Positions 26,555 through 34,454 of a DNA stretch of 64,000 bases are shown here, one piece after another. The notes under the pieces are model-generated. The model saw only the letters and a list, made by a program, of their open reading frames with translations. It made no database searches and had not been told where the DNA came from. Source of the stretch: Treponema sp. (lineage in GTDB: Bacteria > Spirochaetota > Spirochaetia > Treponematales > Treponemataceae); the NCBI GenBank assembly GCA_017550685.1, contig JAFZOJ010000141.1, forward strand, positions 37,198 to 101,197, in the 5' to 3' direction. A program made the translations under genes and the position numbers. Within the stretch, counting starts at the first letter, position 1. Each line of letters starts with the position of its first letter.

Positions 26555-27574
26555 ATGAAAGTAGTAACATTCGGTGAAATAATGCTTAGACTTGAACCGG
26601 AAGGATATTTCCGTTTTGTTCAGGTAGATAAAATGACATCAACCTTTGGAGGCGGCGAGGCTAATGTTGCAGTTTCTCTTGCAAATTATGGCCTTGATGC
26701 TTATTACGTAACAAAGCTCCCGAAGCACGAAATTGGTCAGGCTGCAATTAACAGCTTGCGCCGATACGGTGTAAACACAGAATATATTGTTCGTGGCGGC
26801 GACCGTGTAGGCATTTACTACAACGAACGTGGAGCCAGTCAGCGTGGATCAAAATGTATCTACGACCGCGCACATTCTTCTATTGCCGAAGCAAAGCCTG
26901 AAGATTTTGATTGGGCCGCAATTTTCAAGGATTGCAAATGGTTCCATCTTACAGGAATTACTCCGGCCCTTGGCGGAAACCTTGTTCAGATTTGTATAGA
27001 AGCATGTAAGGCTGCAAAGGCTGCAGGGGCTACAGTAAGCTGTGATTTGAACTACCGTGGAAAACTCTGGACTCGTGAGCAGGCCCGCGAAGCAATGACT
27101 CAGATTTGCCAGTATGTTGATGTCTGCATTTCAAACGAAGAAGATGCCAAAGATGTTTTTGGAATCGAAGCAGAAAACACAGATATCACAGGTGGTAAAC
27201 TTAATAAGGAAGGCTACAAATCTGTAGCAAAACAGCTGGCTGATAAGTTTGGCTTTAAGAAGGTTGCAATTACTCTGCGCACTTCAATCAACGCCAATCG
27301 CAACAACTGGGCAGCCCTTTTGTATGATGGAAAAGATTACTGCTTCAGCAAGGAATACGAAATGTACATCGTAGACCGCGTAGGTGGTGGTGACAGTTTT
27401 GGTGGTGGTTTGATTTATTCACTTTTGAACGGTAAGTCAACCCAAGACGCCGTAGAGTTTGCCGTAGCCGCCAGCTGCCTCAAGCACACAATAGAAGGCG
27501 ACTACAACATGGTAAGCGTAGACGAAGTAGAAAAATTAGCCGCAGGAAACGGAAGCGGAAGAATCCAGCGCTAG
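26555..27574 (+). CDS. kdgK: 2-keto-3-deoxygluconate kinase (PfkB family)
   Basis: KdgK phosphorylates 2-keto-3-deoxygluconate, the UxuA product, to KDPG for Eda. The PfkB signatures are GGGEANVAVSLANYG near residue 33 and DRVGGGDSFGGGLIYSLL near residue 272, with the catalytic Asp in GGGDSFGGG. The start MKVVTFGEIMLRLEP is typical. Length 339 residues. The gene is coupled to eda (2-nt gap, AGAGGA ribosome site inside eda). A nested palindromic repeat follows and probably separates it from the convergent deaD. Confidence 0.93.
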   Translation: MKVVTFGEIMLRLEPEGYFRFVQVDKMTSTFGGGEANVAVSLANYGLDAYYVTKLPKHEIGQAAINSLRRYGVNTEYIVRGGDRVGIYYNERGASQRGSKCIYDRAHSSIAEAKPEDFDWAAIFKDCKWFHLTGITPALGGNLVQICIEACKAAKAAGATVSCDLNYRGKLWTREQAREAMTQICQYVDVCISNEEDAKDVFGIEAENTDITGGKLNKEGYKSVAKQLADKFGFKKVAITLRTSINANRNNWAALLYDGKDYCFSKEYEMYIVDRVGGGDSFGGGLIYSLLNGKSTQDAVEFAVAASCLKHTIEGDYNMVSVDEVEKLAAGNGSGRIQR

Positions 27575-27582
27575 TAGGAGCC

Positions 27583-27634
27583 GGGGTCCCTGAGGCTCCG
27601 TTGTCCTGAGCTTGTCGAAGGGTCGAAGGGCCCC
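27583..27634. repeat. Nested family-A palindromic repeat between kdgK and deaD
   Basis: A half element GGGGTCCCTGAGGCTCC, then a complete variant GTCCTGAGCTTGTCGAAGG, then the closing half GTCGAAGGGCCCC. The complete copy thus sits in the loop of the outer one. The same composite order recurs inside deaD at 28344-28391. It lies between convergent genes and can form a strong hairpin. Confidence 0.8.
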
Positions 27635-27637
27635 TCC

Positions 27638-29692
27638 TTAAAACCTCTCCGCTTTTTTCTTACCCTTTACAAACGCACTTGCATTATTCCCAGATTTTCT
27701 GGATGACGACCGCTCTGTTTGTGAATGCACATTCGGGCGGTTTGTTTTTTTAGAAGACTTCTTTTCGCTGTCTGACTTTTTCGAGCGTGAGCCTGAACGG
27801 CTTGCAGACTTTCCGCGGGATTTCTTTTCTTCTCCCTGTGGAATCTCTTCTGCATGTCGTCGTGTATTTCTTTTGCGTCCGCCACCTTCTTCCTTTACAT
27901 CAATGTGCATGTGCGGAAGCTTTTTATTCTTGCGCGAAAGTTCAATAGCCTTTTTAGCCGAAGCAACCGGCAGACTCAAAAGCGAGAACTCCTGTGCAAC
28001 ATCAATATCATCAACCATGCGTCCCGGAATATGGAGGAGGTTACTAAAGTAATCTGCCAGTTCGCGTGCACGGTAGCCGTCCTTTTTTCCAAGCGAAACA
28101 AAAATACGAAGCTGGTCGCCGCGAGGTCCCATATCCTTTGTACTGATTTTTCCATAGTGCTTAGGACTAAGCTTTTCACCATACATAATAGAAAGAAGAG
28201 AAGCCACAACAGCCTGCGGGTCCTGATCCTTGCAAATCTCTGCAGCAAGGCCGGTGAATTTTTCCGGGGCAGGGCGGAGTGTTGCGGTGGTTTCGACAGG
28301 CTCAACCACCACATCATTCTGGGGTCCATGAGTATCGATTTGTGGTCCCTGAGGCTCCGCCGTCCTGAGGCTCTCGAAGGGTCGAAGGGCCTTTTCAAAC
28401 AACTTTTCCTTAAGCTCATTCATCACGCGTGTTTCTTTAAGTGTAAGCACCTCATTCACACTCGGCACTTTCTCTTCAGTCAATTTCTTCTTAGTAGCCC
28501 TTTCCGCATTTTTAATAAAATATCCAAGCTTACGTCTTTCTTCAGGGCGCACAAAAGTAACTGCAATACCTGTAGTTCCTGCGCGGCCAGTACGACCAAT
28601 GCGGTGAACATAAGTTGCAGTATCAAAAGGAAGAGAGTAGTTTACAACGTGACTCAAACCGGTAATATCAATACCGCGGGCAGCAACGTCAGTAGCTACA
28701 AGAATGCGTGTCTTTTTAAGTCGGAATCTTTCCAGAACCTTTTCACGCTGATTCTGCATAATATCGCCATGGAGTGCAGCCGCTTCATAACCACGCATAT
28801 CAAGCTCGCGGGTAACACGGTCGGCATCCATTTTTGTCATAGTAAAAACAAGCCCATAAAAATCAGGCGAAGAATCAATCAGGCGAACGAGGGCTTCTGT
28901 CTTTTCACTTTCTTTTACAAACCAGTATTTCTGGTCAATGAGCAGCGCTTCGTCAACAACATTTTCCTCTTCGATAATGTCGTACTCGCCCATAAAGTCA
29001 GCCGCAATTTTAAGAATAGGAGCAGGCATGGTAGCACTGAACAAAAGGATTCGCGCATCAATATTAGACTTCTGGAAAATCTCGCGGATATCATCGATAA
29101 AGCCCATGTCCAGCATTTCGTCGCCTTCATCAAGAATAAAATATTTAATCTTACTAAGGTCAAGCGTCTTTCGTTCAAGATGGTCTTTGATACGGCCAGG
29201 AGTTCCAACAACAATTTCGCATCCGGCCTTAAGCTCGCGGATCTGAGCCGCATAAGAAGCACCACCATAAAGCACAGTAGTACGCGGATATTTGTTGCCC
29301 GTAAAGGATTTCATTTCCTCGCAGGTCTGCATCGCAAGCTCACGCGTAGGCTCAAGAATAAGCGCCTCCACATGGTCCGATTTATCATGAATATTCTGAA
29401 TAATAGGCAATCCAAACGCCGCAGTTTTACCGGTACCGGTTCGCGCGCGTGCAATAAGATTAGAATCCCCATTCAAAAGCCGCGGAATTGCCAGCACCTG
29501 AATAGGCGAAGGAGTAACAAACCCCTTTTTAGCAACCGCCTTAAGCGCATATTCATCAAGTCCTAAATCTTCAAAAGAAATGTCATCAGATTCGGCCACA
29601 TCCTCATTTTCCAAAGTGCCGTCAACAATTTGTTCTTCTTCCTGAGTTTCAACAATCTGATCTTCTGTCTGTTCATTAATATTTTCAGTCAT
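27638..29692 (-). CDS. deaD: DEAD-box RNA helicase (DeaD/CsdA-like) with DbpA-type RNA-binding domain
   Basis: A cytoplasmic ATP-dependent RNA helicase, probably for ribosome assembly or RNA decay. Visible motifs: Q-motif region (FVTPSPIQVLAIP), Walker A ARTGTGKTAAFG, PTRELA, TPGR, motif II as DEGD rather than DEAD, SAT in LLFSATMPAP, and HRIGRTGRAG. A DbpA-like RNA-binding domain follows (about residues 515-600, from GPRGDQLRIFVSLGKKDGYR) and a Lys/Arg/Ser-rich tail ends the protein. The linker between core and RNA-binding domain contains two in-frame palindromic repeats (28285-28309 and 28344-28391). ATG 29692 is chosen because the promoter TTGATT-17-TATAGT ends 9 nt before it; the longer frame from 29734 overlaps that promoter. 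Confidence 0.92.
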   Translation of the reverse strand: MTENINEQTEDQIVETQEEEQIVDGTLENEDVAESDDISFEDLGLDEYALKAVAKKGFVTPSPIQVLAIPRLLNGDSNLIARARTGTGKTAAFGLPIIQNIHDKSDHVEALILEPTRELAMQTCEEMKSFTGNKYPRTTVLYGGASYAAQIRELKAGCEIVVGTPGRIKDHLERKTLDLSKIKYFILDEGDEMLDMGFIDDIREIFQKSNIDARILLFSATMPAPILKIAADFMGEYDIIEEENVVDEALLIDQKYWFVKESEKTEALVRLIDSSPDFYGLVFTMTKMDADRVTRELDMRGYEAAALHGDIMQNQREKVLERFRLKKTRILVATDVAARGIDITGLSHVVNYSLPFDTATYVHRIGRTGRAGTTGIAVTFVRPEERRKLGYFIKNAERATKKKLTEEKVPSVNEVLTLKETRVMNELKEKLFEKALRPFESLRTAEPQGPQIDTHGPQNDVVVEPVETTATLRPAPEKFTGLAAEICKDQDPQAVVASLLSIMYGEKLSPKHYGKISTKDMGPRGDQLRIFVSLGKKDGYRARELADYFSNLLHIPGRMVDDIDVAQEFSLLSLPVASAKKAIELSRKNKKLPHMHIDVKEEGGGRKRNTRRHAEEIPQGEEKKSRGKSASRSGSRSKKSDSEKKSSKKTNRPNVHSQTERSSSRKSGNNASAFVKGKKKAERF
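28285..28309. repeat. Palindromic repeat family E inside deaD
   Basis: GGTGGTTTCGACAGGCTCAA followed by CCACC has 8-bp GGTGGTTT/CAACCACC-type arms. Read on the deaD strand it gives VVEPVETT in the helicase linker. Confidence 0.8.
28344..28391. repeat. Nested family-A palindromic repeat inside deaD
   Basis: Outer half GGTCCCTGAGGCTCCG, inner complete copy GTCCTGAGGCTCTCGAAGG, closing half GTCGAAGGGCC. The order is the same as the intergenic copy at 27583-27634 some 750 nt away. Read on the deaD strand it encodes FESLRTAEPQGPQ in frame. Confidence 0.8.
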
Positions 29693-29701
29693 AGAGATTA
29701 C

Positions 29702-29730
29702 ACTATACTTTAAAACACCGGTATAATCAA
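29702..29730 (-). promoter_or_regulatory. Promoter of deaD
   Basis: On the minus strand TTGATT, a 17-nt spacer and TATAGT end 9 nt before ATG 29692. The predicted leader is only about 2-4 nt, with no ribosome site. Confidence 0.6.
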
Positions 29731-29860
29731 GCAAATGCTTGAAGATTTCGCATTTGTTACCATTTGGTGTGTATGAATGCTAGTGGTGCAGTTGGTGGCA
29801 GGGAGCTACAAGCTGATAATAACAAAAAAATAGAACATAATAAAAAAATTGAATTCTTTT

Positions 29861-29889
29861 TTGACATGACAACCCCTTCTTTATAGTAT
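29861..29889 (+). promoter_or_regulatory. Strong promoter candidate upstream of two small ORFs
   Basis: TTGACA, a 17-nt spacer and TAGTAT predict a start near 29896, leaving a leader of about 230 nt before the small ORF at 30128. The rest of the AT-rich gap 29735-30127 holds the hairpin at 30009-30037; I see no gene in it. Confidence 0.5.
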
Positions 29890-30008
29890 TGTAAAACAAA
29901 ATATAAAAATTTACTATTACAATCAAAAAATAATTGAGGGATTATTTCTATTGTACTTTTATACTTTTTAAAAGAACTTTTGTTTTTTTTGTACAGTATG
30001 AAATTCTG

Positions 30009-30037
30009 TTACACGGTCGCAAAATGCGACCGTGTAA
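30009..30037 (+). repeat. Perfect 13-bp hairpin in the small-ORF leader
   Basis: TTACACGGTCGCA and TGCGACCGTGTAA are exact inverted repeats around a 3-nt loop. No T-run follows, so it is not a standard terminator; it could be an RNA structure in the leader or a protein-binding palindrome. Confidence 0.7.
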
Positions 30038-30127
30038 TTATATGAAAAGTTAATGAGAATTCTAATCATCCCAGAAGCATTGAAAACCTTATGAAAACAA
30101 TGTAGTATTTTTTTAGGAGGCAAGAAT

Positions 30128-30322
30128 ATGGCAACTTCAAGTTTGTATAAAACATTTTATTTAAACTCAACAAAAGAAGCCAAGAACTTCGTTGCTATGC
30201 TTGCAGACTCTGTTAACAATCCTGTGAAAATTAAATCTTCTGTAAAAACAAAATCAATTTCAAAAGAAAGAATGACTGCTATCATCAACAAAAAGTTGAA
30301 TGAAAACAATTTAGAATTCTAA
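30128..30322 (+). CDS. Small basic protein, unknown function
   Basis: A 64-residue ORF with an excellent ribosome site (AGGAGG, 6 nt before the ATG), which is the main reason to accept it. It is rich in Lys, Ser and Asn (NPVKIKSSVKTKSISKER in the middle) and has no membrane span or recognisable domain. It lies 89 nt before another small ORF with an equally good ribosome site. Confidence 0.6.
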   Translation: MATSSLYKTFYLNSTKEAKNFVAMLADSVNNPVKIKSSVKTKSISKERMTAIINKKLNENNLEF

Positions 30323-30411
30323 AACAAACCAACAAAATGTCGCTTTGAAAACGACCACTTATTCATTTTACGATGTATCCTTAAATCATAAAAGTTTAAG
30401 GAGGGCCTGCT

Positions 30412-30612
30412 ATGAGCACAAAAACGAAGGAAGAGCAAAATGAAATATTTGAAAGGTTCAGGAAGGTGGAGTTGACGCCGATTCCCTATTTTGTTTCGGA
30501 AACTATACCTTTGCCAAAGGAGACAATGGAGTTTTTGAGGAATGTGGCGGATGAGCATAATTGTACTACGAGTTATGTAATGGAACATTTTCTGGAGGAT
30601 TTGCTTTCGTAA
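30412..30612 (+). CDS. Small protein, possibly ribbon-helix-helix
   Basis: A 66-residue ORF preceded by AAGGAGGG at correct distance. The C-terminal half (ETIPLPKETMEFLRNVADEH, then TTSYVMEHFLEDLL) follows the strand-helix-helix pattern of CopG/RHH DNA-binding proteins and antitoxins. No toxin gene is adjacent, so a toxin-antitoxin role is unsupported. It may be co-transcribed with the 64-residue ORF. Confidence 0.6.
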   Translation: MSTKTKEEQNEIFERFRKVELTPIPYFVSETIPLPKETMEFLRNVADEHNCTTSYVMEHFLEDLLS

Positions 30613-30771
30613 TCGTATGAGAAAGTCTCTTTGAGAAAGCTGTCAATTTCCTGATAATTGATTATTGCCCTGTCACTCATGCCTTAATTATGAATTATAT
30701 TCAGTTTTTTTGAAAGGGTGTAACAAACTATCAAATAATCATATAAAATTTTGAAATATAGGAAAATAAAC

Positions 30772-31353
30772 TTAGCCTTCCACTCTTGGAAACACCGTTA
30801 TTCCATAAACTGTGTCCTGGGCAGTACCAACAGGAACACCGCACAAAAAGAACGTACCTATCGCAATTTTATTTACAGCATCGGACTCTTTATCATAATC
30901 CCGTGAATCCTGATCAGGCGCTTTGTGAGCAGAAATAAAATCATGAATTATTTCAGAGGCCCTTTCGTAATCAGAAATAAGAATGTAAACCTTTATTGAA
31001 AAGCTTGAGGAACTGCCGAGAACATTCAGCGAATACATTGTGTTTATGTGTTCGTTCTGAGTATAGGTTGGAATATTTTCGGCTGCAAGAAGGCTTCGTA
31101 AAAGTGAGCAGATTGCAAAGCTTCCGACGGCCAGAAACTGCTGGCTTTGTTCACCCTGCTTGATGCGTTCAAAATAACCTGTTTCGTATTGTTCTGCATC
31201 CTTGATGGCCTGATCGTGTTCTTCTTCGTTAGTGTAAAATTCAGAAAGTGACTGACTGTTGCGGACCTGCTGGAGCTTGCGGACGCCTGAAATAATGAAC
31301 CACAGACACATTAAACCAAAAAGCGTGTAAATGATGATAGAAAGAAATAACAT
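30772..31353 (-). CDS. Membrane-anchored DUF2007-like protein
   Basis: A 193-residue protein with one N-terminal membrane span (MLFLSIIIYTLFGLMCLWFI) and a charged linker. A soluble segment AVGSFAICSLLRSLLAAENI followed by VYILISDYERASEIIHDFI resembles the small DUF2007 putative signalling domain. It lies 17 nt downstream of the YihY-cNMP gene on the same strand, so both are probably co-transcribed. Function unknown. Confidence 0.75.
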   Translation of the reverse strand: MLFLSIIIYTLFGLMCLWFIISGVRKLQQVRNSQSLSEFYTNEEEHDQAIKDAEQYETGYFERIKQGEQSQQFLAVGSFAICSLLRSLLAAENIPTYTQNEHINTMYSLNVLGSSSSFSIKVYILISDYERASEIIHDFISAHKAPDQDSRDYDKESDAVNKIAIGTFFLCGVPVGTAQDTVYGITVFPRVEG

Positions 31354-31370
31354 AGGACCTTCCTTATTGT

Positions 31371-32654
31371 TTAGATTTCTGCCAGCTTGGACAGAGCCTT
31401 GGATGCAGCCTTTGGAGATTTTTTCATGAGCTCTTTGAATTCGGCGGCAGTAAAAATTATGAGTTTGCAGTCTGTTGTTGCAATGCCGTTTCCGCGGAAG
31501 GATTCGTCGCGCAGGCAGAGGATGTCACCTACAAAGCTTCCTTTTTTGTAAACAACATCTGCAGCTCCTTCAATCTGTTCGGTAATCTGTCCCTGCCTGA
31601 TGTAAAATACGTGGTCGGCTTTATCTCCCGCAATAAAGACTATATCACCGGCTTCGCAGGTTTTTGTATTTGTTGAAGTTTTGAGTGCGGCAGGATTTAT
31701 AAACAGCATGCGTCGCAACTGAATCATCCAGCCGCTGCGTTCACTGTCCGGCAAAAGATAAACTTCGCATTTAAGAAGCAGTTCAAAATTCTGTGTAACA
31801 TAAATCATCTGTGCAAAGAACAGGAAGAACACAAAGAAAAAGTAAACCTTCATCATCAGAATGACGATGGTGCTGATTGTTCCGTACACAATGTTGTAGT
31901 TTGTAAGGTTCATGACTTTTGAAACCCAAAGCGAAATAAAATAAAAACAAAGTGTGTCCAGCAATGAATAAATAAAACAGAGCCAGAGGGGAGGGCGTAT
32001 TCCCGAAATAAATTTATATGCAAAAAGCGTACAGATAAAAATCATAAAGTAAACGGCAAGCGTTACTACGGTGTGCGCATTGTGACTTACAATTTTTGGC
32101 AGGAAATCCTGGAGCGGTTCAAAGAAGCTTGAAGAAATAAACTGATTGAACAGAAAAGAAACTATAACTATTGCGGCAATGAGTATTACAAGAATAAATT
32201 CCGAAATGAATACAATTGCCTGATTTAAAATTCCGCGGCGTTTTATTACGGAATTAAAAATTTTATTGAGTGCCTGAACGATTGATTGAAAAAGCTTGCG
32301 CGCCATCCAGATAATCCAGAAGCCAAGGAAAACATCCAGAACATGAAAGTTGCGTTTGTTGATGAGGTTGTTCAAAAAAGGCTTGATGTCTACAACCGAT
32401 TCAATTTCGGCGGCAAAGGCATTTACGTATTCAAGGATGCCCGGTGACACCCTGAGGATTCCTACAAGGATTGTAAGAATGATGAGTGCCAGCGGGACGA
32501 AAGAAAAGATAAAGCCAAAGGAACAGGAAGAAGCACTCTCCCAAAGATTGTTGCTCTGAAAGTTTGAGCAGGTAAGGTAAATTATCTGCCCCATCTTTGT
32601 AAGGCGCTGAGAACGCTTTAACTTTATTTTTATCTTTGGTGGCTTGTTCTTCAT
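31371..32654 (-). CDS. YihY-family membrane protein fused to a cyclic-nucleotide-binding domain
   Basis: Residues 1-290 match the YihY/UPF0761 family (formerly mislabelled ribonuclease BN): an N-terminal amphipathic part, then about six membrane spans including FGFIFSFVPLALIILTILVG and FLGFWIIWMARKLFQSIVQA. Residues about 320-425 form a cNMP-binding beta-roll: CEAGDIVFIAGDKADHVFYI, RQGQITEQI, GSFVGDILCLRDESFRGNG. The phosphate-binding cassette is degenerate: the usual G-E-x-A-L-x(n)-R-x-A pattern appears as GDILCLRDESFRGNG. The fusion suggests a membrane function gated by cAMP or cGMP; an adenylate cyclase is encoded in the same window. The ATG is preceded by a palindromic repeat and has no good ribosome site. 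Confidence 0.88.
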   Translation of the reverse strand: MKNKPPKIKIKLKRSQRLTKMGQIIYLTCSNFQSNNLWESASSCSFGFIFSFVPLALIILTILVGILRVSPGILEYVNAFAAEIESVVDIKPFLNNLINKRNFHVLDVFLGFWIIWMARKLFQSIVQALNKIFNSVIKRRGILNQAIVFISEFILVILIAAIVIVSFLFNQFISSSFFEPLQDFLPKIVSHNAHTVVTLAVYFMIFICTLFAYKFISGIRPPLWLCFIYSLLDTLCFYFISLWVSKVMNLTNYNIVYGTISTIVILMMKVYFFFVFFLFFAQMIYVTQNFELLLKCEVYLLPDSERSGWMIQLRRMLFINPAALKTSTNTKTCEAGDIVFIAGDKADHVFYIRQGQITEQIEGAADVVYKKGSFVGDILCLRDESFRGNGIATTDCKLIIFTAAEFKELMKKSPKAASKALSKLAEI

Positions 32655-32667
32655 TTACCCCAGTGTG

Positions 32668-32713
32668 TCATTGTCGCGGTCCCTGAGCCTGTCGAAGGGT
32701 GACCCGACAATCT
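32668..32713. repeat. Family-B palindrome carrying a nested family-A repeat
   Basis: Outer arms ATTGTCG (32670-32676) and CGACAAT (32705-32711) enclose a family-A copy whose core CCCTGAGCCTGTCGAAGGG lies at 32681-32699. It is situated upstream of the YihY gene and downstream of asnS. Confidence 0.8.
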
Positions 32714-32726
32714 CTTTAGATGATAG

Positions 32727-32749
32727 ATTCCCGTGTCAAGCACGGGAAT
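32727..32749. repeat. Palindromic repeat family B (ATTCCCGTG type)
   Basis: ATTCCCGTG, loop TCAAG and CACGGGAAT form a perfect 9-bp stem, flanked by AG and GACA as in the other TCATTACC/GGTAATCT-type elements. It begins 9 nt after the asnS stop and could end its transcript. Confidence 0.75.
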
Positions 32750-32757
32750 GACAAGGA

Positions 32758-34218
32758 CTAGAAATCAGCAAGTTTCGGAGCACGTGGGTAAGGAATTACA
32801 TCTCTGATATTTTCCATACCTGTTACGTAGCGCATAAGGCGTTCGAATCCAAGACCAAAGCCTGAATGAGGAACTGTACCAAACTTGCGGAGGTCCAGGT
32901 ACCAGTCGTAAATAGACTCGTCCATTCCTCTGCGGTTGATTTCTGCAAGCAGCTTGTCGTAATCTTCTTCGCGTTCTGAACCACCGATGAGCTCGCCGAT
33001 TCCAGGAACAAGTACGTCTACTGCCTTTACAGTTTTTCCATCCTCATTCTGTTTCATATAGAAGGATTTAATTTCCTTTGGATAGTTGAATACCATTACA
33101 GGACCGTTGTAAATCTGTTCTGTAAGATAGCGTTCGTGCTCTGTTGCAATGTCGCAGCCCCAGAATGGCTTGAACTCAAACTTATGACCTGCGGCAGCTG
33201 CCTTTTCCAGGTCTTCAATAGCCTGAGTATAGCTTATACGTGTGAACTTTGCATTTGCAACCTTTGTAAGACTTTCAATAAGGCCCGGCTGGATTCTCTT
33301 GTCAAAGAATTCCAGGTCTTCGCGGCACTTTGTCAAAGCCCAGTTCAAAAGATATTTTACAAAGTCTTCCTGAATGTCCATGTCGTCTTCAAGATCATAG
33401 AAAGCCATTTCCGGCTCAATCATCCAGAATTCTGCAAGGTGACGAGGAGTATTTGAATTTTCTGCACGGAAAGTTGGTCCGAATGTATAAACACGGCTCA
33501 AGGCAGTTGCCAAAGTTTCTGCTTCGAGCTGGCCTGATACAGTAAGCGAAGCCTTCTTTCCAAAAAAGTCCTTCTTGTAGTCAACAATCTTCCAGGCATC
33601 TTCTGGTTTCATTCCGCCGGCTCCGGCCTTAACACCCATCTCAGCAATCTTTTCCATACTGAGTGTTGTTACCTGGAACATTTCTCCGGCACCTTCACAG
33701 TCAGAGCAGGTGATTTCAGGAGCATTAATGTACTGAAAGCCTCTCTCCTGGAAGAAGGAATGAACTGCAAATGCCATCTGGTTACGAACACGGTAAACAG
33801 CCCCAAAAGTATTTGTACGTGCACGAAGATGAGCAACATCGCGCAAATATTCCATAGACATCTTGTTTTTCTGCAATGGATATTCATCAGGATTGCATTT
33901 TCCAAGACATTCGATAGATTCCAAAGTAACTTCAACAGCCTGTCCGCTTGCAGGAGATTCAATAAGAGTTCCAACTGCGCGAACGCTTGCACCTGTGTTC
34001 AAAACCTTAAGAGTTTCTTCAATATTATTTACATTTGCATTATTAGAAGGATTATTGCGGTCAAAAGTAAGCTGAATGTTAGCAAAGCAGCTTCCATCGT
34101 TAACCTGAATAAAGACAAGACCCTTTGAGTCACGAACCGAACGGATCCAACCGCAGACCTTAACCTGCTGGCCCTCCGGCTTAGTAGATAATAAATCTTT
34201 AATTAATACTGGTACCAT
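32758..34218 (-). CDS. asnS: Asparaginyl-tRNA synthetase
   Basis: AsnS charges tRNA-Asn. The N-terminal OB-fold anticodon-binding domain begins VKVCGWIRSVRDSKGLVFIQVNDGS. Class II motifs follow: motif 2 in FGPTFRAENSNTPRHLAEFWMIEPEM and motif 3 in GFGLGFERLMRYVTGMENIRDVIPYPR. The last motif and the absence of an aspartyl-specific insertion favour AsnS over AspS. Length 486 residues. A G-rich stretch (AGGGGGG) lies 11 nt before the ATG instead of a usual ribosome site. Confidence 0.96.
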   Translation of the reverse strand: MVPVLIKDLLSTKPEGQQVKVCGWIRSVRDSKGLVFIQVNDGSCFANIQLTFDRNNPSNNANVNNIEETLKVLNTGASVRAVGTLIESPASGQAVEVTLESIECLGKCNPDEYPLQKNKMSMEYLRDVAHLRARTNTFGAVYRVRNQMAFAVHSFFQERGFQYINAPEITCSDCEGAGEMFQVTTLSMEKIAEMGVKAGAGGMKPEDAWKIVDYKKDFFGKKASLTVSGQLEAETLATALSRVYTFGPTFRAENSNTPRHLAEFWMIEPEMAFYDLEDDMDIQEDFVKYLLNWALTKCREDLEFFDKRIQPGLIESLTKVANAKFTRISYTQAIEDLEKAAAAGHKFEFKPFWGCDIATEHERYLTEQIYNGPVMVFNYPKEIKSFYMKQNEDGKTVKAVDVLVPGIGELIGGSEREEDYDKLLAEINRRGMDESIYDWYLDLRKFGTVPHSGFGLGFERLMRYVTGMENIRDVIPYPRAPKLADF

Positions 34219-34302
34219 AATATATGTACCCCCCTATAATGAAATGTATTTAAATATTCTATCATTTTTGCCCGGTTGTTTCAAATGCCGTAAAAAAAGA
34301 AT

Positions 34303-34330
34303 TTGACATCTGAAAATCTCGTGGTATAAT
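34303..34330 (+). promoter_or_regulatory. Consensus promoter of the sugar ABC transporter operon
   Basis: TTGACA and TATAAT match the sigma-70 consensus in all 12 positions with a 16-nt spacer. It is followed within 5 nt by the first operator, as expected for a strong promoter held by a repressor. Confidence 0.8.
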
Positions 34331-34334
34331 TTTG

Positions 34335-34356
34335 TTAGTTAAACCTTTTACTAAAA
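34335..34356. promoter_or_regulatory. Operator 1 (LacI-like) of the ABC transporter operon
   Basis: TTAGTTAAAC, 2 nt and TTTACTAAAA form a dyad that overlaps the predicted transcription start. An almost identical copy lies 71 bp downstream. Confidence 0.65.
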
Positions 34357-34405
34357 CGATTAATGTCAGGTTATTGTTCTGGTACGGGGGTATTTTTTTA
34401 ACTGC

Positions 34406-34427
34406 TTAGTTAAACGATTTACTAAAA
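34406..34427. promoter_or_regulatory. Operator 2 (LacI-like) of the ABC transporter operon
   Basis: TTAGTTAAAC, GA and TTTACTAAAA repeat operator 1 with the central CG typical of LacI-family sites. The 71-bp spacing would put both sites on nearly the same face of the helix and allow looping. Confidence 0.65.
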
Positions 34428-34454
34428 TATTTAAATTAAAAAAAGAGGAAGAAT

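Noticed and set aside
27854..29566. 570-residue ORF on the plus strand
   Set aside because: It is the exact antisense of deaD, has no ribosome site, and its composition is that of a reversed gene; deaD has all helicase motifs.
30128..30612. Toxin-antitoxin pair
   Set aside because: Only the second ORF resembles an antitoxin DNA-binding fold; the first has no toxin features, so the call is not supported.
31371..32654. Ribonuclease BN annotation
   Set aside because: YihY proteins were mislabelled RNase BN in the past; the true enzyme is a metallo-beta-lactamase, whose motifs are absent here.
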